From Firmicutes bacterium CAG:646 (GTDB lineage Bacteria; Bacillota; Clostridia; Lachnospirales; Lachnospiraceae), in assembly GCA_000432335.1 (NCBI GenBank), contig HF995340.1, positions 1-23,755 on the forward strand: a stretch of DNA of 23,755 nt, given 5' to 3'. Of the stretch, positions 7,741-16,600 are shown in pieces (the first letter of the stretch is position 1; the number at the start of each line of letters is the position of its first letter). The notes below the pieces were generated by a model, which ran no database searches, was not told the origin of the DNA, and saw only the letters and a list, made by a program, of their open reading frames with translations. A program made the translations under genes and the position numbers.

Positions 7741-7957
7741 AAAAAGAATGATCCATTTCAAAAATGAAGAAAACGGGATTGAAGTTTCCATTCCAGACGG
7801 AGGTATGCTTCGGCTGTTTTCTGAAAACGGGGATGCACTATGTGTCCTTTGCCGCTATATAGATGAAAACCACACAGAGATTGACGGTGTGCTGTATGAC
7901 ACCAAAGACTTTATCAGACGAATGAAACACAATAAAATCAGTTACGCCCCTGCCTGA
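7733..7957 (+). CDS. 74-residue stand-alone copy of the 6822 C-terminal module
   Basis: The ATG at 7733 lies inside the last codons of the previous gene. The only ribosome-binding site is a weak GGTGGTGG, so translation is likely coupled. Residues about 19-65 (SIPDGGMLRLFSENGD... CRYIDENHTEIDGVLY) match the C-terminal module of the 6822 protein (IPDGG, CRxIDExHTE, LY). The N-terminus SEKRM resembles those of the 5820 and 6218 proteins. It therefore looks like a mosaic of the cluster's modules. The stop codon lies in the loop of the hairpin at 7946-7967. Function unknown. Confidence 0.75.
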   Translation: MSEKRMIHFKNEENGIEVSIPDGGMLRLFSENGDALCVLCRYIDENHTEIDGVLYDTKDFIRRMKHNKISYAPA

Positions 7958-7967
7958 TCGCAGGGGC
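7946..7967 (+). promoter_or_regulatory. Perfect 8-bp hairpin before the giant methylase/helicase gene
   Basis: GCCCCTGC (7946-7953) and GCAGGGGC (7960-7967) are exact reverse complements around a CTGATC loop. The loop holds the TGA stop (7955-7957) of the preceding gene. There is no T-run, so it is not a standard terminator. It ends 8 nt before the AAGGAGGTG ribosome-binding site of the giant gene. It could modulate translational coupling or mRNA stability. Confidence 0.6.
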
Positions 7968-7991
7968 AAATGACAAGGAGGTGTAAAGAAA

Positions 7992-10900
7992 ATGGCTGCA
8001 AAATATCAGCTAATCACGGAGCTGTATCGGCGAACAGGCGTGTCGGTTGCGAAAAGTCCGCAGGCGTGGCAGAGTTTTCTGTCCTCTGCCTGCCGCAACT
8101 ATAAGTGCCGCTTTGACGAACAGCTCTTAATCTATGCTCAACGCCCCGATGCCGTAGCTGTGGCAGAGCTTGGCACTTGGAATAAGCTCTTTAAGCGTTG
8201 GGTAAACAAAGACAGCAAAGGGATTGCCGTGTTCGACCCGAAAGGTCGCAGGAACACGCTGAAATACTACTTTGATATATCCGATACCCACGAGGGTTAC
8301 TATGGCAGCCGTCCTGTTCCGATCTGGCAGATGGATGAGCGATATGAGCAGGCAGTAAAGGAAAGGCTTTCTGACCGTTTCGGAGAGCTTGAAGAAACAG
8401 ACTTGGCGGAAACACTTTTTAAGACTGCTGAGAACGCTGTGGAGGACAATCTTCCCGATTACCTGTCACAGCTCAAAGGCGTAACCCAAGACAGTTTTTT
8501 AGAAGAACTGGACGAATACAATATTGAAGTGCTGTATAAGAGGCTTGCGGTCAACAGCGTGGCATTTATGCTGATGAGCCGCTGCGGTCTGGATGTGAAG
8601 GAATATTTTGACCGAGAAGATTTTGCCGACATTGTGAATTTCAATACGCCCCATACGATAAATGCAATCGGGATTGCCACGAGCGATATATCGGAGATGG
8701 CACTTCGGGAAATTTCCGCAGCTATCCGAAATGTGCAAATGGAAGCCAGAGAGGAAAACCGCACCTTTGCACCAAAGTCCCAATCCCGTTATGATGTAGG
8801 CAGAAAACAGCCCGAAAGGAGTGAAAATAATGAGCGAAATCACATACACAAGGCAGGGGGATTATCTTATTCCAGACCTAACATTACCGACAGAGCCAGA
8901 GCTTCCGCTTGGCAGATACGCTATGATGCACAGGGAGTATCTGGAGCAGCACAAGAGAGTGACCTATCTGAACCTGCTGACAGAGGGGATGTTAAATCAG
9001 TATCTTTACGAGGTGGAACAGACGGCACTCAAACGGTTGGAGCTTCTGATGAAGCAGCTCTCAATGGAGCAGGGCGTGACGGAGGAACTGAAGGAAAAAG
9101 CCCCGATGCAGTGGGTAGGATTGATGAACAACATCCGCAGCCAAGCGGAGGAAGTCATCTTGACGGAACTGATTTACAGCTAAGCATTGCCAATGAGGAA
9201 GAAGTAAGTGCCAATCTTCCAACGGTTGAACAGCAGATAGAAAGGATCGCACAGGCAGAGGATGAAAAGTCCTCTGCTTTTGTCGTTTCACAGGAAGATA
9301 TTGACTCTGTTCTGCAAATGGGCAGTAGTTATGATAAGAGCAAATACCGCATCTATCGTCAGCTTCAGAAAAATAGTGACAGCAAAACAAACATTGAATT
9401 TCTAAAAAAGGAATATGGTACAGGCGGCGGAACACACATTTTTCCAGACGGGACACAGGGAGGAAGATGGGCAGACAGTAAAGGGATCGCCATTGAAAAA
9501 CAGGGTTCTTATACCGAGCCAGACCTGCGATTATCTTGGTCGAAGGTGGAAAAACGCCTGCGTGAGCTTATCAAGAATGACCGCTATTTAAACCCAAAAG
9601 AGAAAGACCATTATGCGGACTATCTGGAACAGGTATCTGCTCCGCAGTATGAAATCGACACCCAGAGAAAACTTGCAAGACAACGGTTTATCCAGTCTAA
9701 GCAGGCACTTTCCCCTGCTGACAAACGGGACAGCCTTGCCCTTCGTCTGTCTGATTTTATCCGTGATTTGGACGGTTATGAAAAAGAGCTTTTGTCGCAG
9801 GTAAATCGTACCGAGCTTGCCAATATAAATGACAGGCAGATGGAGGAACAGCTTTCTGATCCTGCGACGGTGCAACAGCTTCTTGATTTTCTGGCTCTGG
9901 TACAAGAGAAAACGAGCGACACTTACAGCCGCAGTAATGCGTGGTATTTTTCCAAAGAACTGACGGAGCTGCATCCAATGCACTACCTTTGTCACGAGGG
10001 CGATGTGGTGTATCTGGGGGCTGACAAATATGAAGTGCAGTCCGTTACCGAGGATAGGGTGACTTTGCAGAATGTGCAGTTCCCGATTTTCATGCAGGCG
10101 TACAATCATACAAAGCTAAGCGAACTTCTGAACAAAAACCCTGCCAATGACCATCTCAAAGTCGTAGTAACCGACAGGCAGAAATCAGAAACACTCATCG
10201 AGAAAAAGCCTGACAGCTTAGAATTTTCTATCGGCTTTTCCGAACATCCCTGCTTTTATGACAAGAAGCTGAATGACCGATTTACCAATCTTAGCTTTGC
10301 TCTTGGAAACAGGCTGCTTGGCATTTTAGATGAAAAGCAGCACCGAGAACGGGAGAGCGAGAGCAAAGCGGTCGGTTGGTATCACAAGACCGATTTTGAT
10401 ATTTCCGCAGTTATTGATGGCGAGGATATGCACTATGACGGGCGGTTTGACATTGGGGATGGAGAGGGCGATTTGATTGCCCATATCAAAAATCATTATG
10501 ACTATTGCCTGTCGCCGAATTGTCCGTTTATCCCAGAGTGGAAAAAGCAGGGCGAGGATGCGTATCGGGAAAAGATGGAAAGCCTGCGGTGGGGGCGTGA
10601 GGTGTTCATTCCCTATTTGGAACAGCACGCAGAACTAACCCCAGAGGACGAACAGCTCCTTTCCGAAATACTGTCTTTTGAGAATGAATGGTTTGTATCC
10701 TCCGAGCAGGCATTATTGGAACAGGCAAAGGAAACGATTGACGCATTCTGCCGCAGGGAATACGAACAGGAGGAGGGTGCGGATTATACCGATCTGTCCT
10801 CTGTTAAAATTGCATTTACGACGACTGAGGATGAGATGCACGAGATACAGGCAGTCGTCAACCTTACCGAGTACCGTATGGAAACCTATATAGATGATGT

Positions 10901-13900
10901 GCTTGTGGATTGTGTATCGTACGACAGTCTGGCATCTTTGGTGCAGGACGGACTTGGGTATCTTGATTTTGACAGCCTTGTATCGGTCACGGAGAAACAG
11001 CTTGAGCCTTTTTACAAAGAGGAAGCACCAGCTCCCGCAGAAATACAAGACAACCAAGAGCTGATAGGAAAAGAAGTGGTGATTGATAACCGCCGCTATG
11101 TGATCGAGCGTATCAGCGAAATCAGCGGTGATGTGTCAATGCGGGATGTAACTTTCCAAACTCAAGCAGGTATTCCGATAAACCGTGTGGAGAAAATCGG
11201 TTATATCCGCAGCCTTTTGGAACAGGAAGTATTACCACCCGAAAAAGAAAATGTAGATGTTCCCGTTCCGTCTGATGACCGTCGAAACTTCCGTATTACG
11301 GATGATGCTTTAGGCGTGGGCGGTGCAAAGGAGAAATTCAGAAATAATATCGCAGCGATCCAGACACTTCACGAGCTTGAGATTGAAAACCGTCTTGCAA
11401 CACCAGAGGAACAGGAAATTCTCTCAAAGTATGTCGGCTGGGGCGGGCTGTCACAGGCATTTGATGAAAATAATGCAGCGTGGGCAGATGAGTTTATAGA
11501 GCTTTATGAGAACCTCTCCCCAGAGGAATATCGTGCGGCAATGGAATCGACACTTACAGCCTTTTATACTCCGCCTGTGGTGATTAAAGCGATGTATGAG
11601 GTGCTTGACCGTCTGGGCTATGAGAAAGGAAATATGTTAGAACCGTCCTGTGGCACAGGAAACTTCTTTGGTATGCTCCCTGAAAAGATGGCAGGCTCAA
11701 AGCTCTATGGCGTGGAGCTTGATGATCTGACTGGCAGGATTGCAAAGCAGCTTTACCAGAAAGCCACCATCGCCGTACAGGGGTTTGAAGATACAAAACT
11801 GCCAGACGACCATTTTGATGTGGTGCTTGGCAATGTACCTTTTGGAGATTTTCGGGTCAACGACAGCCGCTACGAACAGCAGAAATTCCTTATCCACGAC
11901 TATTTCTTTGCAAAAGCCCTTGATAAAGTAAAGGCAGGCGGCGTTGTAATGTTTCTTACCTCAAAAGGCACAATGGATAAGGCAAGTCCCGAAGTACGAA
12001 AATATATCGCCCAGAGAGCCGAGCTTTTAGGGGCGATACGGCTTCCAGACAACACCTTCAAAGCCAATGCGGGAACGGAAGTTACAAGTGACATTCTGAT
12101 CTTAAAAAAGCGTGACCGAGTTATGGAGATAGAGCCAGAGTGGGTACACCTTGACACGGACGAGAATGGAATCACAATGAACCGCTATTTTGTAGAGCAT
12201 CCAGAGATGGTGCTTGGAACAATGCAGATGGAAAGCACCCGTTTCGGTATGGATACTGCCTGTAAAGCAGACAAAGAACATTCCCTTTCCGAGCTTTTAT
12301 CGGAAGCGGTGCAGCGTATCAATGGGGAAATCACAGCACAGGAAAATCAGATTGATGAAATCTCCGATGAACAGGCAGAGAGTATTCCTGCCGACCCTTT
12401 GGTACGGAACTTTTCTTATACTTTAGTGGATGGCAGGATTTACTTCCGAGAAAATGATGTAATGACCCCTGCCAAAGTATCTATGACTGCCGAAAACCGT
12501 ATCAAGGGTTTGGTGGAGATCAGGGACTCTGTCCGCAGGCTTATTGACTACCAGACCAACGATTACCCTGATGAAGTGATACGCAAGGAGCAGGAACAGC
12601 TTAATCGTTTGTATGATACCTTTACGGGAAAGTACGGGCTTATCAATAACCGAGGGAATTATCTTGCCTTTGCGTCCGACGAAAGTTACTTCCTGTTATG
12701 TTCCCTTGAAGTGCTTGACGATGACGGAAAATTTAAGCGGAAAGCGGATATGTTCACGAAACGGACGATCAAACCGCACCGTACCGCAACTTCTGTGGAA
12801 ACCGCAAGCGAAGCCCTTGCCCTTTCTATTGGAGAAAAAGCCTGTGTTGATTTAGGCTATATGGAACAGCTTACAGGGAAAACGCAGGAGGAACTGATTG
12901 CAGATTTGCAGGGCGTGATCTTTCGTGTACCCAATGCCGAGCCTGCCCGTTATGTGACTGCGGATGAGTACCTTTCTGGGAATGTAAGGGAAAAGCTGAC
13001 GGTTGCAGAAATTGCAGCAAAGCAAGACCCGTCGCTGTCAGTCAATGTGGAAGCCTTAAAACAGGTTATTCCCAAAGACCTGCCTGCCAGTGAAATCGCT
13101 GTGCGTCTTGGTACGACTTGGATACCGCAGGAGGATATTCAGCAATTTGTGATGGAACTTTTAACCCCGTCGCAACACGCAAGAAACAGGATCAAAGTCC
13201 GTTATACGCCATATAATGGCGATTGGTTTATCGAAAATAAAACTTCCGATTACGGGAATGTCAAGGCGGACAGCACTTACGGTACGAAAAGAGCTTCCGC
13301 CTATCGTATTATTGAGGACACGCTGAATCTGAAAGATACCCGTATTTTTGATTATGTGTATGATGAACACGGAAATAAAAAAGCGGTGTTCAATCATAAG
13401 GAAACCACAGCGGCACAGGCAAAGCAGGAAGTGATTAAACAGGCGTTTCAGGATTGGATATGGAAAGACCCAGAGCGAAGAAACCGCCTTGTCCGTTACT
13501 ATAACGACACTTTCAACAGTATCCGCACCCGTGAATATGATGGAAGCCATATCACTTTTGGCGGGATTAGTCCAGAAATTCAATTAAGACCGCATCAAGT
13601 GAATGCGATTGCCCATATCCTTTATGGAGGGAATACACTTCTTGCCCATAAGGTAGGGGCAGGCAAGACCTTTGAAATGGTCGCTGCCGCACAGGAGAGC
13701 AAACGTCTGGGGCTGTGCAATAAGTCTATGTTTGTTGTGCCAAACCACTTAGTGGGACAATGGGCGTCTGAGTATTTAAGGCTGTATCCTTCTGCCAATA
13801 TCCTTGTGACGACCAAACAGGACTTTGAAACAGCGAACCGAAAAAAGTTTTGTTCTCGTATTGCCACAGGCGACTATGATGCGGTCATCATCGGACATTC

Positions 13901-16055
13901 CCAGTTTGAAAAAATCCAGATGAGCATGGAACGCCAAAGGGAGCAGCTTCAGAAACAGCTTGACGATATTGAGCGTGGGATTGAAGATGTGCAGAAATCA
14001 AATGGCGAGCAGTTCACAGTCAAGCAGCTCATGAAAACAAGGAAAGCCATTGAGCAGAAGCTCAAAAAATTAAACGACACCAAGCGAAAGGACAATGTGA
14101 TTGACTTTGAGCAGTTAGGTGTTGACAGGCTTTTTATTGACGAGAGCCATTTTTACAAAAATCTCTACCTCTATACCAAGATGCGAAATGTGGGCGGCAT
14201 TGCCCAGACCGAAGCCCAGAAGTCAAGCGACCTTTTTATGAAATGCCGCTATCTGGACGAAATCACAGGTAACCGTGGCACGATTTTCGCTACGGGAACA
14301 CCGATCAGTAACTCAATGGTGGAGATGTATTCCGTACAGAGATACTTGCAGTATGATACCCTCGTAAGGAACGGTTTGCAGCATTTTGACAGTTGGGCGT
14401 CCACTTTTGGTGAAACCATTACAGCATTAGAGCTTGCCCCTGAAGGGACAAACTACCGAGCAAAGACAAGGTTTGCGAAATTCTATAACCTGCCAGAGCT
14501 GATGTTAATGTTTCGGGAAGTAGCTGATATTCAGACTGCCGATATGTTAAAGCTCCCTGTGCCAAAGGTCAACTATCACAATATCAAGACCAAGCCAAGC
14601 GAGATACAGACAGAAATGGTAGCTTCTCTTGCTAAGCGGGCAGAAAAGATAAGGGCAAGGCTTGTTGAGCCGCAGGTCGATAATATGTTGAAAGTGACCA
14701 ATGACGGACGGAAACTTGCCCTTGACCAGAGGATGATTGACCCGATGCTGCCTGATGATCCAGAAAGCAAGGTCAACACCTGTATCGGCAATGTGCATCG
14801 CATTTGGGAGGAACACGCTGACACAAAGGCGGCACAGCTTATATTTTGCGACCTTTCCACGCCGAAGAACGATGGCTCATTTAATGTTTATGATGATATA
14901 CGGGAGAAGCTGATCCGCCGTGGTGTTCCTGCCGAGCAGATACGCTTTATCCATGAAGCGACTACTGATGTGCAAAAAAAGGAGTTATTTGCGAAAGTCA
15001 GAAGCGGAGAGGTGCGTATTTTGTTAGGCTCTACCCAGAAGATGGGGGCAGGTACGAATGTGCAGGACAGGCTTGTGGCACTCCATAATTTAGATTGCCC
15101 TTGGCGACCAAGCGATTTGGAACAGCGGCAGGGGCGTATTGAACGGCAGGGAAATATGTTCCCAGAGGTGGAGGTTTACCGCTATGTAACGGAGCAGACT
15201 TTTGATGCCTACCTCTATCAGTTGGTGGAAAGCAAGCAGAAATTTATCAGTCAGATCATGACGAGCAAAAGCCCTGTCCGTTCCGCAGAAGATGTGGACG
15301 AGGTTGCCCTTTCCTTTGCGGAGGTCAAAATGCTTGCCACAGGGGACGAGCGTTTCAAAGAAAAGATGGACTTAGATATGCAGGTGTCGAAGCTCAAGGT
15401 GTTAAAACAGAGTTACCTTAATCAGCATTACGAGCTTGAGGACAGAGTTTTGCAGCACTTTCCGAAAGAAATTAAAGAGCTTGAACAGCTTATTTCTGCC
15501 TATGGGTGTGATGTTCCCCTGCTTGAACAGCATAAACCAAAGGGCGAGGATCGGTTTTGCCCAATGACTTTGCAGGGTGTGACTTATACAGAGAAAGCCG
15601 ATGCAGGCAAGATGCTTCTTGCGGTCTGTAAGGAATATCCGCTGACACAGCCAAAAGAAATCGGCAGCTATCGAGGGTTTCAAATGGAGATTTACTATGA
15701 TACGGTCAATACCCATTATTGCCTGAACTTGTGCGGCAAGACAAAACACAAGGTCAGCTTGGGCGAGGACGCTCTGGGAAATCTGACCCGAATAGAAAAT
15801 GAGCTTGCCAGAATCCCCGATAAGTTGGAAGCGGCAAAGACAAGACGGACGGAAATTTTATCACAGCTTGAAAATGCAAAGGAAGAACTGGCGAAGCCTT
15901 TTGATTTTGAGAACGAGCTGAAAGAGAAAACGGAAAGGCTCAATGCTTTAAATATTGAGCTGAATCTGGATCAGAAAGACCCTGCGGTACTTGACGCAGA
16001 GCCAGAGGAAACGAATGAACTACCCGAAAGAAAAGCGGCTGACCGTGAGCGATAA
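7992..16055 (+). CDS. Giant ArdC-N-like / N6-adenine methylase / SNF2-type helicase fusion protein
   Basis: A protein of 2687 residues, starting at ATG 7992 behind AAGGAGGTG. Residues about 20-90 resemble an ArdC-N (ssDNA-binding antirestriction) domain: CRFDEQLLIYAQRPDAVAVA, then KDSKGIAVFD. Residues 280-397 are a polar linker that is the alternate frame of tnpV. A methylase domain has motif I LEPSCGTGNF (1216-1225) and motif IV GNVPFG (1280-1285), a variant of NPPF/Y. The helicase part has Walker A GAGKT (1889-1893), a DESH box (2050-2053), ATGTPISNS, and motif VI RQGRIERQG (2379-2387), followed by a coiled-coil-rich tail. The family is a hallmark of Clostridia ICEs and is thought to modify or remodel element DNA during transfer. 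Substrate and activity are unproven. Both catalytic regions look intact. The protein ends DRER. Confidence 0.92.
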   Translation: MAAKYQLITELYRRTGVSVAKSPQAWQSFLSSACRNYKCRFDEQLLIYAQRPDAVAVAELGTWNKLFKRWVNKDSKGIAVFDPKGRRNTLKYYFDISDTHEGYYGSRPVPIWQMDERYEQAVKERLSDRFGELEETDLAETLFKTAENAVEDNLPDYLSQLKGVTQDSFLEELDEYNIEVLYKRLAVNSVAFMLMSRCGLDVKEYFDREDFADIVNFNTPHTINAIGIATSDISEMALREISAAIRNVQMEAREENRTFAPKSQSRYDVGRKQPERSENNERNHIHKAGGLSYSRPNITDRARASAWQIRYDAQGVSGAAQESDLSEPADRGDVKSVSLRGGTDGTQTVGASDEAALNGAGRDGGTEGKSPDAVGRIDEQHPQPSGGSHLDGTDLQLSIANEEEVSANLPTVEQQIERIAQAEDEKSSAFVVSQEDIDSVLQMGSSYDKSKYRIYRQLQKNSDSKTNIEFLKKEYGTGGGTHIFPDGTQGGRWADSKGIAIEKQGSYTEPDLRLSWSKVEKRLRELIKNDRYLNPKEKDHYADYLEQVSAPQYEIDTQRKLARQRFIQSKQALSPADKRDSLALRLSDFIRDLDGYEKELLSQVNRTELANINDRQMEEQLSDPATVQQLLDFLALVQEKTSDTYSRSNAWYFSKELTELHPMHYLCHEGDVVYLGADKYEVQSVTEDRVTLQNVQFPIFMQAYNHTKLSELLNKNPANDHLKVVVTDRQKSETLIEKKPDSLEFSIGFSEHPCFYDKKLNDRFTNLSFALGNRLLGILDEKQHRERESESKAVGWYHKTDFDISAVIDGEDMHYDGRFDIGDGEGDLIAHIKNHYDYCLSPNCPFIPEWKKQGEDAYREKMESLRWGREVFIPYLEQHAELTPEDEQLLSEILSFENEWFVSSEQALLEQAKETIDAFCRREYEQEEGADYTDLSSVKIAFTTTEDEMHEIQAVVNLTEYRMETYIDDVLVDCVSYDSLASLVQDGLGYLDFDSLVSVTEKQLEPFYKEEAPAPAEIQDNQELIGKEVVIDNRRYVIERISEISGDVSMRDVTFQTQAGIPINRVEKIGYIRSLLEQEVLPPEKENVDVPVPSDDRRNFRITDDALGVGGAKEKFRNNIAAIQTLHELEIENRLATPEEQEILSKYVGWGGLSQAFDENNAAWADEFIELYENLSPEEYRAAMESTLTAFYTPPVVIKAMYEVLDRLGYEKGNMLEPSCGTGNFFGMLPEKMAGSKLYGVELDDLTGRIAKQLYQKATIAVQGFEDTKLPDDHFDVVLGNVPFGDFRVNDSRYEQQKFLIHDYFFAKALDKVKAGGVVMFLTSKGTMDKASPEVRKYIAQRAELLGAIRLPDNTFKANAGTEVTSDILILKKRDRVMEIEPEWVHLDTDENGITMNRYFVEHPEMVLGTMQMESTRFGMDTACKADKEHSLSELLSEAVQRINGEITAQENQIDEISDEQAESIPADPLVRNFSYTLVDGRIYFRENDVMTPAKVSMTAENRIKGLVEIRDSVRRLIDYQTNDYPDEVIRKEQEQLNRLYDTFTGKYGLINNRGNYLAFASDESYFLLCSLEVLDDDGKFKRKADMFTKRTIKPHRTATSVETASEALALSIGEKACVDLGYMEQLTGKTQEELIADLQGVIFRVPNAEPARYVTADEYLSGNVREKLTVAEIAAKQDPSLSVNVEALKQVIPKDLPASEIAVRLGTTWIPQEDIQQFVMELLTPSQHARNRIKVRYTPYNGDWFIENKTSDYGNVKADSTYGTKRASAYRIIEDTLNLKDTRIFDYVYDEHGNKKAVFNHKETTAAQAKQEVIKQAFQDWIWKDPERRNRLVRYYNDTFNSIRTREYDGSHITFGGISPEIQLRPHQVNAIAHILYGGNTLLAHKVGAGKTFEMVAAAQESKRLGLCNKSMFVVPNHLVGQWASEYLRLYPSANILVTTKQDFETANRKKFCSRIATGDYDAVIIGHSQFEKIQMSMERQREQLQKQLDDIERGIEDVQKSNGEQFTVKQLMKTRKAIEQKLKKLNDTKRKDNVIDFEQLGVDRLFIDESHFYKNLYLYTKMRNVGGIAQTEAQKSSDLFMKCRYLDEITGNRGTIFATGTPISNSMVEMYSVQRYLQYDTLVRNGLQHFDSWASTFGETITALELAPEGTNYRAKTRFAKFYNLPELMLMFREVADIQTADMLKLPVPKVNYHNIKTKPSEIQTEMVASLAKRAEKIRARLVEPQVDNMLKVTNDGRKLALDQRMIDPMLPDDPESKVNTCIGNVHRIWEEHADTKAAQLIFCDLSTPKNDGSFNVYDDIREKLIRRGVPAEQIRFIHEATTDVQKKELFAKVRSGEVRILLGSTQKMGAGTNVQDRLVALHNLDCPWRPSDLEQRQGRIERQGNMFPEVEVYRYVTEQTFDAYLYQLVESKQKFISQIMTSKSPVRSAEDVDEVALSFAEVKMLATGDERFKEKMDLDMQVSKLKVLKQSYLNQHYELEDRVLQHFPKEIKELEQLISAYGCDVPLLEQHKPKGEDRFCPMTLQGVTYTEKADAGKMLLAVCKEYPLTQPKEIGSYRGFQMEIYYDTVNTHYCLNLCGKTKHKVSLGEDALGNLTRIENELARIPDKLEAAKTRRTEILSQLENAKEELAKPFDFENELKEKTERLNALNIELNLDQKDPAVLDAEPEETNELPERKAADRER
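8830..9183 (+). CDS. tnpV: TnpV-family transposon protein nested out of frame in the helicase gene
   Basis: A complete 117-residue ORF lies in the +1 frame relative to the giant gene. It has its own GAAAGGA (8814-8820) 9 nt before ATG 8830 and stops at TAA 9181-9183. The product is a convincing TnpV match by memory of the family named from Tn4451: opening MSEITYT..GDYLIP, a YLEQHKR..YLNLLTEG..NQYL middle, and closing QGVTEELK, PMQWVGLMNNIRSQAEEV and LIYS. The reading frame of the giant gene through the same DNA gives only low-complexity R/G/S/D/E-rich residues. So here tnpV looks like the ancestral coding frame and the helicase linker the overprinted one. The function of TnpV is unknown. Expression is plausible because it has its own ribosome-binding site. 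Confidence 0.8.
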   Translation: MSEITYTRQGDYLIPDLTLPTEPELPLGRYAMMHREYLEQHKRVTYLNLLTEGMLNQYLYEVEQTALKRLELLMKQLSMEQGVTEELKEKAPMQWVGLMNNIRSQAEEVILTELIYS

Positions 16056-16070
16056 TCGTCTTTTGCACAT

Positions 16071-16099
16071 TTGAAAAGCCGTTATTTGGGCGGTATAAT
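16071..16099 (+). promoter_or_regulatory. Sigma-A promoter upstream of the 16131 gene
   Basis: TTGAAA (16071-16076) and a perfect TATAAT (16094-16099) are separated by exactly 17 nt, which predicts a start near 16106 and a leader of about 25 nt to ATG 16131. It starts 15 nt after the stop of the giant gene. It is the strongest promoter match I see in the window. Confidence 0.8.
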
Positions 16100-16130
16100 G
16101 GGAAAAGATTGAATAATCGGAGGTGGAAAA

Positions 16131-16460
16131 ATGTCTTTGGAATTTCAGTTTGAAACATTTGTAGATGTGTACCACAGCATCTTTTCCGAATATCTAAGCT
16201 CTGTTGTTGCTAAGCTGCCGAAAGAAAATGAGAAGTACCGTGCCATGAAAGAGGAACTTTCAAACCTGTATGACAAATATCCGAAAATCTTGGACATCTT
16301 TGATATGGATAAGGCAGAGGGGCTTTCTGCTGAAGAATGTGCAGGGCTTGTGAAAGCCTTGCAGCTTCGGAACGAGCTTACCGATATGGAACTGCAATCG
16401 GTTTATTTCCGTGGCTGCTATGACAGCGTTGGGTATCTGAAAAAAGCAGGAATTTTATAA
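16131..16460 (+). CDS. Conserved hypothetical protein of 109 residues, possibly DUF6664-like
   Basis: The ATG at 16131 is preceded by GGAGGT. The product is a soluble, acidic, helical protein: SLEFQFETFVDVYHSIFSEYL, a KLPKENEKYRAMKEEL helix, a YDKYPKILDIFDMDKAEGLS hinge, and a C-terminal VYFRGCYDSVGYLKKAGIL. No catalytic motif is visible. I recall similar proteins on Firmicutes ICEs, with an uncertain DUF6664 assignment. It has its own strong promoter and a terminator-like hairpin after it, so it can be expressed apart from the transfer operon. This fits a regulator or a protein needed in the quiescent state, but that is inference. Confidence 0.75.
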   Translation: MSLEFQFETFVDVYHSIFSEYLSSVVAKLPKENEKYRAMKEELSNLYDKYPKILDIFDMDKAEGLSAEECAGLVKALQLRNELTDMELQSVYFRGCYDSVGYLKKAGIL

Positions 16461-16475
16461 CGGAGTGACGAAAGA

Positions 16476-16511
16476 AAAGGCGGCGTTGGCGTGAAGCTGA
16501 TGCTGCTTTTT
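16476..16511 (+). terminator. Terminator-like hairpin after the 16131 gene
   Basis: AAAGGCGGCGT (16476-16486) can pair with ATGCTGCTTTT (16500-16510) over 11 positions. Three of these are G-U wobbles. The loop is 13 nt and the stem runs into a T-run ending at 16511. It is a plausible but not strong intrinsic terminator. Confidence 0.45.
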
Positions 16512-16517
16512 ACATAG
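16509..16517 (+). repeat. 9-bp direct repeat TTTACATAG, left copy
   Basis: An identical copy lies at 17216-17224. The two bracket the AT-rich alkyltransferase-like cassette, and the bases immediately outside the 9-mer differ on both sides. This is the pattern expected of a target-site duplication or a recombination scar. Chance similarity in AT-rich DNA cannot be excluded. Confidence 0.5.
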
Positions 16518-16564
16518 AGTAGGAAGCTTTATAGCCTGCTCTTAGATGTTTTGTAACTGGTATA

Positions 16565-16593
16565 TAGAAAAGCCAATTATGATGTGCTATAAT
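16565..16593 (+). promoter_or_regulatory. Extended -10 promoter of the alkyltransferase-like gene
   Basis: TGCTATAAT (16585-16593) has the extended -10 TGn and a perfect TATAAT. TAGAAA at 16565-16570 is a weak -35 with a 17-nt spacer. The predicted start near 16600 leaves a leader of about 85 nt before ATG 16685. Confidence 0.7.
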
Positions 16594-16600
16594 CAGAAAT

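Noticed and set aside
9588..10109. Open frame of 173 codons on the minus strand
   Set aside because: Antisense to the giant helicase gene with no family resemblance and no ribosome-binding site.
7992..16055. Possible frameshift or gene fusion artefact in the 8-kb gene
   Set aside because: The frame is open throughout, the methylase and helicase motifs occur in the usual order for this ICE family, and the odd linker is explained by the nested tnpV gene.
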